Assembly: GCA_030592655.1 (NCBI GenBank)
Contig: JAUVIQ010000172.1
Location: 1 to 6,626 of the forward strand
Direction of reading: 5' to 3'
DNA from: Planctomycetales bacterium
Lineage (GTDB): Bacteria > Planctomycetota > Phycisphaerae > SM23-33
DNA: 6,626 nucleotides
Under the pieces are notes generated by a model, which was given only the letters and a program-made list of their open reading frames with translations, ran no database searches and was not told the DNA's origin. Both the position numbers and the translations under genes were made by a program. Of this stretch, positions 5,309-6,626 are shown in pieces (the stretch's first letter is position 1; every line of letters starts with the position of its first letter).

Positions 5309-6626
5309 TCAGAACAGTGAAGTCCGTAGCCTCCGTCTTGCCCGCCATGCGAAAAGCAGTCCGGCAAGCGAATAGGCCAGGAAGGACACCAGGATTAAAA
5401 CCGAAATTTCTCCCGCCCCTAAAGACCCACCTGGCATGGAATATTTCAGACCTGCGGGATTTCCAAGCCCCCGTGCAGCGCCGGAAGCGCCGGTTACGGC
5501 GCTGACTAACTGAATGAACGGATTGGAAGCCATGCACATCTCCTCTACGCCGGAGGTGAACTGGTACCTGGCCAGAAGAGGCAGGACCAGCCAGAGCGTC
5601 AATGCCATTGCGACGTTCATGGTTGCCGCCGATGTTCCCGACCGGAAGCGCGAGGAGAAATACAGACCCGCCCCCGTCAGGAATACGACGGTCCAGACTA
5701 CCAGCATACCCACGTGAAGGCATGCAATCGGATGCAGAAACCCCATTGCCGTGAAGATCAGCATATGTGCGCCCAATATCATCCACATCGGCGAGGTTCG
5801 GTAAAATACGCCGAGCGCCTTTGTGAAGATGATGTAATTATCGCTCACCGGAAGAGACAAAAGCAGCGGAAGCGAACGAGATTGCCTCTCGTCGCTTATG
5901 GTCCCGCCGGAAAGACTGGTCGTAATGAGAACGCCGGTGGCGAAGTAAAAGAATATATAAAATATCTGCGCATCGTAAAAATCGACGCCGCCGGCCAGGT
6001 TCGCGATATACGAGAGCACCAGGATCAATATCGCTATCGCGGAAGACACGATCGTCTTTATCCTGCTGCCGGGAGTGTAGAAACGCAGTTCTTTCCATAT
6101 CAACGGCGAGCCATGCACCCGTCGCAGCGCCGCGCTGACACCCTTGAGAGCGACCATTGCCGGACGCTTGCGATTCGGGCGAGCGGATTTACCGGAATGA
6201 CTTTGCGAGATCGCCTTAAGCCCCAACCTCCGCACGCTGCGCGACGCCCAGGCGAGAATCAACGCAGAAAGACACAGTATGAAAAAACAATGCCCAAACC
6301 AGTAAAATGGTACCGACCCTACCAGTAGCGAAGGGTTCATCAGCAGCGCATTGTTTAACCTCAACGCGTAGAACGGATTCACGTATGCCAGGATGGGGCC
6401 CGTCTTGAAATACCCCAGGATCATACAGAAGAAAACCCCGTAAATCAGCAGGGTTGCCATGAATGACGACGTGAGGGTTTTGGAGCGTAAGGATGTGTAC
6501 AGGCTAATCGCCCCGACCAGCATTGTCGCCGTAGCGGTAATACAGAGGCTCGAGATTATATATCCCCACGGTACGCCGCCGAAGAGTCTGGCAATCGCCA
6601 ACACCGGAAGAGAGCACGCCAGAAGC
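5309..6626 (-). CDS. ABC-2 type transporter permease, internally duplicated, 5' end off the window (first visible gene of the array)
   Basis: Partial: 438 residues are visible and the frame stays open to the right edge. By alignment to its neighbours about 150 N-terminal residues are missing, so a GTG start at 6604 is not the real start. The first visible residues (LLACSLPVLAIARLFGGVPW) match ISLPLLATVRVFGGVPW of the third gene and SLPLLAIVRVFGGVPW of the second. Counting visible residues, the first NPF is at 83-85, a basic linker follows at about 128-172, then PLIWKEL at 174-180 (Glu retained), the second-half conserved block at 240-266 (ISDE...SLPVSDNYII), the second NPF at 368-370 and a final membrane segment before the RRLRTSLF tail. 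The Gly/Ala-rich loop before the last segment (about 377-406) differs from both neighbours. It ends 7 bp before the next gene. It is the membrane subunit of an ABC transporter by family; substrate and partner ATPase are not visible. Confidence 0.85.
   Translation of the reverse strand, partial: LLACSLPVLAIARLFGGVPWGYIISSLCITATATMLVGAISLYTSLRSKTLTSSFMATLLIYGVFFCMILGYFKTGPILAYVNPFYALRLNNALLMNPSLLVGSVPFYWFGHCFFILCLSALILAWASRSVRRLGLKAISQSHSGKSARPNRKRPAMVALKGVSAALRRVHGSPLIWKELRFYTPGSRIKTIVSSAIAILILVLSYIANLAGGVDFYDAQIFYIFFYFATGVLITTSLSGGTISDERQSRSLPLLLSLPVSDNYIIFTKALGVFYRTSPMWMILGAHMLIFTAMGFLHPIACLHVGMLVVWTVVFLTGAGLYFSSRFRSGTSAATMNVAMALTLWLVLPLLARYQFTSGVEEMCMASNPFIQLVSAVTGASGAARGLGNPAGLKYSMPGGSLGAGEISVLILVSFLAYSLAGLLFAWRARRRLRTSLF

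Overview
The window suggests a bacterium of moderately high GC content. The large two-part ABC-2 permeases and the style of the insertion-sequence end are compatible with Planctomycetota (Phycisphaerae-like), but that assignment is inference from gene style and not from any marker gene.

Layout, left to right. Positions 1-114 look like the outer end of an insertion sequence whose transposase lies off the left edge: a perfect 16-bp hairpin, then two direct 25-bp repeats, then a CA terminus. Positions 115-323 hold no gene. They contain an A-rich stretch, a small hairpin, a good -10 box (TATAAT), a leader with stem-loops and a clear Shine-Dalgarno sequence. Positions 324-1511 (+) encode a D-3-phosphoglycerate dehydrogenase (serA, 395 aa) with catalytic Arg/Glu/His and a C-terminal ACT domain that keeps the serine-contacting His and Asn positions. 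After a 38-bp convergent gap, the rest of the window is a minus-strand run of three paralogous membrane proteins: a partial gene at 5309-6626 that continues off the right edge, then 3400-5301, then 1550-3439. The first gap is 7 bp and the second junction is a 40-bp overlap, so they look like one operon transcribed right to left.

Each complete permease is about 630 aa with about 12 predicted membrane segments. Each is itself an internal duplication: the motifs of the first half (a KEL-type amphipathic start, a short conserved cytoplasmic-type helix/loop ending in a TTP-like turn, and a late NP motif) recur about 300-330 residues later. One polypeptide may therefore supply both halves of an ABC-2 transmembrane domain. 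No ATP-binding subunit is present in the window; it would be expected to the right, upstream of the operon, or elsewhere in the genome. The transported substrate cannot be read from the sequence.

serA and the permease operon converge and have no visible functional link. The most interesting aspect of the window is the three-gene array of duplicated permeases, whose linkers and C-terminal-half loops have diverged strongly while the core motifs stayed the same.
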